From contig JACMLI010000423.1 of NCBI GenBank assembly GCA_014379705.1, forward strand, positions 1 through 18,802: a DNA stretch of 18,802 nucleotides. Reading direction: 5' to 3'. The notes below the pieces were generated by a model. The model was not told the DNA's origin. It saw only the letters and a list, made by a program, of their open reading frames with translations, and did not search any database. The position numbers and the translations under genes are program-made. The stretch is from Gemmatimonadaceae bacterium (GTDB taxonomy: Bacteria; Gemmatimonadota; Gemmatimonadetes; Gemmatimonadales; Gemmatimonadaceae). The first letter of the stretch is position 1. Each line of letters begins with the position of its first letter. Shown in pieces: positions 14,438 to 18,802 of this stretch.

Positions 14438-15894
14438 CGCCACTGGAGCGCGAGCTCGGTGAGATCGTTGGAACGCGATACCTGCTGACCCGGAAGAGCG
14501 AACTCCTCGCCTACACGTCGGACGGACTCCCGGGGTATCGTCAGCAGCCCGCCCTCGCGGTAATGCCGGGAACACGCGACGAGGTCATCGCGATTATCCG
14601 CCTGCTCGCCAGGCGTGGCATGTCGTTCGTGGCGCGCGGCGCGGGCACGGGCCTGTCTGGCGGCGCGCTCTCCGACGGCACCGTGCTCGTCGGGTTGCAT
14701 CGCCTGCGTCGCGTCATCGAGATCGACCCCGTGAACCGGCTGGCGCGCGTGGAACCCGGCGTGGTGAACGTGCACCTCACGCGCGCCGCGACGGCGTTCG
14801 GCTTGCACTACGCGCCCGACCCGTCGAGCCAGGCCGCGTGCACGATCGGCGGGAACGTGGCGGAGAACGCGGGTGGTCCGCACTGCCTCAAGTACGGCGT
14901 CACGCTCAACCACGTGGTCGCGCTCACGGTCGTGCTGCCCGATGGGGAGGTCGTCACGCTGGGCTCCGCCGATGGCGAGGCCGCGGGGTACGACTTGTTA
15001 GGCACGTTCATCGGGAGCGAAGGGTGCTTCGGCGTGGTCCTCGAGGCGACGGTCCGGCTGACGCCCGATCCCGAGGCGGTGCGCACGATGCTGGCCGACT
15101 TCACGTCGATCGACGCGGCCGCGCGGGCCACGTCGGCGATCATCGCCACGGGGATCGTGCCGGCCGCCCTCGAGATGATGGACACCCCGACGATCCGCGC
15201 CGTGGAGGCTTCGATATACGCCGCAGGGTATCCGGTCGACGCGGCCGCCGTGCTGCTCATCGAGATCGACGGACTCGCCGCCGGGATCGATCGCGACGCG
15301 CGGCGGATCGCGGCCATCTGCCATGCTGTGGGCGCGCGCAACGTGCTCGTGGCCACCGATGAGGTGCAGCGCCTCCGGCTCTGGCAGGGACGCAAGAAGG
15401 CCTTCGGGGCGATGGGGCGCATCTCGTCGCACCTCGTCGTGCAGGACGCGGTGATCCCTCGGACGCGCCTTCCCGACGTGCTGAGCGCGATCGCACAGAT
15501 CGCGAGCGAAGAACGGGTCACGGTGTGCAACGTGTTCCATGCGGGTGACGGCAACCTGCATCCGAACATTCCCTACAACGGGAATGATCCGGTCGAGAGC
15601 GCCCGGGTGCAGTCGGCGATGCGGCGGGTGATGCAGGCGTGCGTGGACGCGGGCGGCAGTGTCACGGGCGAGCATGGCATCGGGCTCGACAAGATCGACT
15701 ACATGCCGCTCATCTTCTCGGAGACGTCGCTCACGGCAATGTGTCGGTTGCGCGAGGTGTTCGATCCCGAACGGCGGTCGAATCCGGGGAAGGTGATTCC
15801 GGTGCGTTCGTGCCGGGAATGGGCGCTCGCACCGGCGACGCGCGGGCTCAACTCTGGATTCGGCGGGAAAATGATTCGAGCGGGGACAGCCTGA
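14434..15894 (+). CDS. glcD: FAD-linked oxidase, glycolate/D-lactate oxidase subunit GlcD
   Basis: The flavin subunit of a glycolate (or D-lactate) oxidase, which makes glyoxylate (or pyruvate) and passes electrons on with GlcE and the Fe-S subunit GlcF at the membrane. The 486 residues hold a PCMH-type FAD-binding domain with GAGTGLSGGA (69-78), SSQAACTIGGNVAENAGG (131-148) and CLKYGVT (151-157). The C-terminal FAD-oxidase domain has FHAGDGNLHPN (368-378) and GEHGIG (412-417). A tail of about 30 residues after NPGKVIP is longer than I expect. The ATG overlaps the LON-gene stop; the TGA overlaps the glcE ATG. Substrate choice between glycolate and lactate cannot be read directly; the following glcE fragment favours glycolate oxidase. 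Confidence 0.93.
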   Translation: MTPLERELGEIVGTRYLLTRKSELLAYTSDGLPGYRQQPALAVMPGTRDEVIAIIRLLARRGMSFVARGAGTGLSGGALSDGTVLVGLHRLRRVIEIDPVNRLARVEPGVVNVHLTRAATAFGLHYAPDPSSQAACTIGGNVAENAGGPHCLKYGVTLNHVVALTVVLPDGEVVTLGSADGEAAGYDLLGTFIGSEGCFGVVLEATVRLTPDPEAVRTMLADFTSIDAAARATSAIIATGIVPAALEMMDTPTIRAVEASIYAAGYPVDAAAVLLIEIDGLAAGIDRDARRIAAICHAVGARNVLVATDEVQRLRLWQGRKKAFGAMGRISSHLVVQDAVIPRTRLPDVLSAIAQIASEERVTVCNVFHAGDGNLHPNIPYNGNDPVESARVQSAMRRVMQACVDAGGSVTGEHGIGLDKIDYMPLIFSETSLTAMCRLREVFDPERRSNPGKVIPVRSCREWALAPATRGLNSGFGGKMIRAGTA

Positions 15895-16253
15895 TGACGG
15901 TCGCGTGGAACGAAGACGGTACGTTGTTGTCGGGGGGGGGCCCCCAGCCACCAGGCGCGAATGGACCCTCCGCCCCGTCCCTGCGTCCCCGTGACGTCGC
16001 CGACCTGGCCGAGATCGTTGCCAACGCCGCCGCAACCGGTCAGCCACTACGCATCGCTGGCGCCGCCACCTGGCTCGACGCGGGATGCATCGTGGCGCCG
16101 CGCGCGAGCGTCCTCGACCTCTCCGCCCTCAGCGGTATCGTCGAATACGTCCCGGGTGACCTGACCCTCACCGCCCTCGCTGGCACGCCTCTCTCGGTCA
16201 TCGTGGAGGCTACGGCTGCGAACGGGCAATGGCTCTCCCTCGACCCCTTTGGC
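15894..16253 (+). CDS. glcE: GlcE, N-terminal fragment (glycolate oxidase FAD-binding subunit)
   Basis: The ATG overlaps the glcD stop (TGATG). About 120 residues look like the start of GlcE: LRPRDVADLAEIVANAAATG, LRIAGAATWLDAG, LDLSALSGIVEYVPGDLTLT, AGTPLSVI, ANGQWLSLDPFG. In this family the FAD-binding domain should continue for some 200-250 more residues, and a glcF gene normally follows. Instead, after residue 120 the sequence switches in frame to an unrelated Thr/Ser-rich repeat protein. This fragment uses six GCG codons, like the upstream genes. A G9C5 homopolymer (15932-15945) lies near its start. As shown the gene is truncated and the product would not bind FAD; the intact gene probably exists in the real genome. 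Confidence 0.8.
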
Positions 16254-16265
16254 GCCCTTACCGCC
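16242..16265. other. Breakpoint: GlcE sequence joins DUF11-like repeat sequence
   Basis: Family resemblance to GlcE ends at LDPFG (codons 16239-16253) and the next residues (ALTARVDYDSWQ) fit the repeat protein. The reading frame continues across the join without a stop. Codon use and amino-acid composition change at the same place. I see no insertion sequence, target duplication or attachment site here. An assembly chimera is the leading explanation. Confidence 0.7.
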
Positions 16266-18802
16266 CGCGTCGACTACGATAGCTGGCAGACCGCCGCCGC
16301 CGCCGCCCGCGTTTACAACACCACCGGTTCCTACACCCCGGGCTCCGTGCGCAAGGCCACCCTCGCCCTCACCGTTACCCCCGGCTCCATCACCGTCACC
16401 AGTTCCAGCATCAGCTACGTCACCTACGTCAGCAATACCGACGCCGGCACCGGCTACGGAACCGTCCTCACCAATACTCTTCCGGTAGGCATCACCGTGA
16501 ACGTTGCCGCCACCAATGCCGCCAACCCCGGCTACACTGTCGCCACGTCCGCCGGCCCCGGCGGTCGCCAGACTCTCACTTGGGCACTCAACAACCTCGC
16601 CTCCGGCGCGACCGTTCCTATCACCTTGATAGCCAACGTCGGAATCATCCCCGGATGCGCCATCACGATTGTTCCGGCTATCGACCTGATAACTGCCACG
16701 TGGGGCTGCGATTCCACCATTTACACCACCGTCACCCGCGTCTCACCCACCTACAACTTCCCCGCCGGCAAGATGCAGGTTGTCCACGATTCCACCCAGA
16801 CCGTCGCCCGCCTTTGCGATCTCGGCAAGATCGTGGTCATCGTTAAAAACACCGGCCCCACCAACATCCAGGGCGTCATCGTCAGCGACGTCGTTCCACC
16901 CTCCGCCGGCCTTTCCATCTCCGGCACCGTCCAATACCGGCTCAACGGCGGCGCCCTCCAAAACGCCCTCTCGCCCCCCACCGGCAACGGCAGCTCGGGT
17001 AACCCCTACGTCTGGACCTCGGCTCAGATCCCGGCCCTTGCCGAACTCGTCCCCGTCGGCGTCTCCGGCACCAATCAGGTCAACATTGAGTTCGGCCTCG
17101 CCGCCACCGAGACCCTCGCTGGCCAGAACCCCGTCCTCTCCGCCTCCGCCACCGCCACCATCTCCTGCGGCAACGCTGTCACCTCGCCCGCCCAGCCCTT
17201 CACCATCCCGGTCGAGCGCCCCGACATCACCGTGGTCAAGACCGGCCGCAACATCACCGCCAACGGCGCCGCCCCCTTCACCACCACCGTTTATGGCGGC
17301 TTAAGCGATGTCGTCGAGTGGCGCATCGTCATCACCAACAACGGCACCGCCACCGCCCAGAACCTCCGCCTCTCCGATGTCCTCTCCGGTTCCGGCGGCA
17401 CCGCCGTCATCAACGGCCCCGGCCTCGGCGTAAATACTCCTTTCGCCGCCGCCCAAGTCATCTCTTTGCCGAATCTCAACGCCAGCGCGGCCGTCACCTA
17501 TACCATCACGGAAACCCTCGGTAATAACTGTCTTACCTCCAGCCGCCTCGCCGACGTCACCTGGGGTTGCACCAACAACGGCGCCACCGTCCGCTCCAAC
17601 GTCGTCACCCCCGGCACGCCCACCAGCGCCGCAACCATCGTGATGTTGCCGGTCATCATTTCCGGCACCGAGCTCACCCAGGCCATCACCTCGCTCCCCG
17701 GCGGTCGCGCCCAGGTTACCGTCACCTTCAGCAACAGCGGCGGCACGGCCTACAACCCCGTCATCACCGCGACCATCCCGGCCGGCTCCACCCTCGACAC
17801 CACCGGCCCCGTCACCCGCGGCGGCACCGCCGTCGACATCACCACCGTCACCCGCACCGGCACCGTCACCTCGCCCATCTTCACCTTCACCGGGGCCTCT
17901 TCGCCGCACATGGTTCGTTTCGGTGAGACCGTAACCGTCAGCTACTACGTCCGCCCCACCGTCTTCGATACCCAAAACGCCACCAGCTTTACCGCCGCCT
18001 CCGGTTCCAACCTCGTTTCGGCCGAGACTACCCTCGATCCCACCGTCCCCGCCACCGCCAACATCACCGCCCAGCTTAACTACACCACCAGTTGCGGCGT
18101 CGCGAACTCTACAACCGACAACGTCAGCTACAATCCGCTCACGCCCGACCTCGACGTCACGTCCACCACTCCGACCAACGCCCTTATCACCAACACGACC
18201 GCCGCCAACTACGACTTCGTCATCACCAATAATGGCGAGGGCGGCTCGCTCGCCAGCCATATCACGATTGACTTCCCCGGGCTGGGTTCGAGCTGGACCG
18301 TCACCTCCGTCACCGTAAACGCCGCCACCGCCGGCACCGGCGGCACCCTTGCAACCGTCGGTGCCACCGCCACTCAGGTGGTCGGTGTATGGACGCTTTC
18401 TCCCGCCCAGCTCGGCACCCTCGGGGCTACCGGCACCATCACGGTTCGCGCCAGGCTTGCTTACAGCAACACTCCCGGCCCCTTGGCCCTCCGCCTTCGA
18501 GTGCGCGGCGACTCTCGCAGCCAGGACGGCACCACCTCGAACGGCGACTATTCCCTCGACCAGCGTGGCCAGCGTATCGTCGGCGTCGTTCTCGCCAAAA
18601 CACTCCAGGCCACTTCCGAACCCCTCACCACGACCACCAACGTCAACGTGGGCGAGGATGTGACCTACCGTGTCCGCACCGACTTCTTCGGCGTCGAGGA
18701 CGACCTCACCACCGTTGTGCTGAACGACACCCCGGCCGATTCCAACACCTCCGCCCACACCGGTCTCGCCTATGTCTCCCATAGCTTCACGTCGAACAAC
18801 GA
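16254..18802 (+). CDS. DUF11/CARDB-like repeat surface protein, partial (open at the right edge)
   Basis: An open frame of about 849 codons runs from the breakpoint to the window end without a stop. It is rich in Thr, Ser, Asn, Ala and Gly, and consists of Ig-like beta-sandwich repeats of the DUF11 type. Examples are VVIVKNTGPTNIQGVIVSDV (about 16830-16893), WRIVITNNGTATAQNLRLSD (17313-17372), VTVTFSNSGGTAYNPVITAT, YDFVITNNGEGG and VTYRVRTDFFGVEDD. A paired-cysteine motif recurs: Cys then TWGC at 16656/16707 and again at 17529/17568, suggesting a disulfide in each copy. Such proteins are usually secreted or cell-surface, but no signal peptide or own start is visible because the N-terminus is missing. 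Codon use is GCC/ACC/GTC-dominated with only about four GCG codons, unlike the genes upstream. Function is unknown beyond a likely surface or adhesin-like structure. Confidence 0.75.

Noticed and set aside
1..16253. tRNA, rRNA or known riboswitch
   Set aside because: All gaps were read. None shows a tRNA-like cloverleaf, rRNA sequence or a recognisable cobalamin riboswitch; the pduO start has no leader long enough to hold one.
17301..18782. 493-codon minus-strand open frame, extremely Gly/Asp/Val-rich
   Set aside because: It is the mirror of the ACC/GCC/GTC codons of the plus-strand repeat protein. It has no start signal and no family motif, and the plus frame is the one with structured repeats.
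16254..18802. Horizontally acquired island or mobile insertion at glcE
   Set aside because: No integrase, transposase, terminal repeat or target duplication is visible, and only one edge lies in the window. A chimeric assembly explains the data more simply, though it is not proven.

Overview
The first 16.25 kb look like one continuous stretch of a GC-rich, diderm (outer-membrane) bacterial chromosome. The genes are tightly packed, often with 4-nt ATGA/GTGA overlaps, and they use many GCG codons and almost no TTA codons. A TamA/TamB-type outer-membrane assembly pair, cobalamin and shikimate genes, and a short RpoD-like sigma factor would fit the Gemmatimonadota. That assignment is an inference from overall style, not a proven placement.

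Layout. A minus-strand block (about 9908 down to 38) holds a ferredoxin-NADP reductase. After an unusual 253-bp intergenic region (a 27-bp-arm hairpin and two arrays of 8-nt period) it continues with a four-gene operon: REC-GGDEF regulator, TamA/BamA-like Omp85 barrel, TamB-like translocase, diacylglycerol-kinase-type lipid kinase. The operon junctions are only 4 nt, 0 nt and a 4-nt overlap, so the products are probably made together for envelope and lipid assembly. Diverging from the reductase is a plus-strand operon: PduO-type cobalamin adenosyltransferase, AroB, and a 70-aa membrane protein. Next comes a monocistronic RpoD-like sigma gene with a clear -35/-10 promoter and a clear intrinsic terminator, then a single-domain response regulator. 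The last unit is LON-domain protein, GlcD, and the start of GlcE (glycolate/lactate oxidase subunits).

At about 16,253 the character changes abruptly. After about 120 residues the GlcE frame runs, without a stop, into a Thr/Ser/Asn/Gly-rich, DUF11-like repeat protein that stays open to the window end. Codon choice changes at the same point: GCG is common before it and nearly absent after it. GlcE loses most of its length and the exported-type repeat protein has no signal peptide. The most likely explanation is an assembly chimera between two genomes; a recent recombination or a real gene fusion is less likely. I therefore treat 16,254-18,802 as probably not belonging to the same organism.

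I found no CRISPR array, transposase, tRNA or rRNA, and no convincing new defence or mobile system. The observations most worth checking are the GlcE/DUF11 junction, the hairpin plus octamer arrays, the -10-like hexamers 5-6 nt before start codons (leaderless transcripts), the paired cysteines in TamA and TamB, and the REC-GGDEF-tamA-tamB-lipid-kinase operon.
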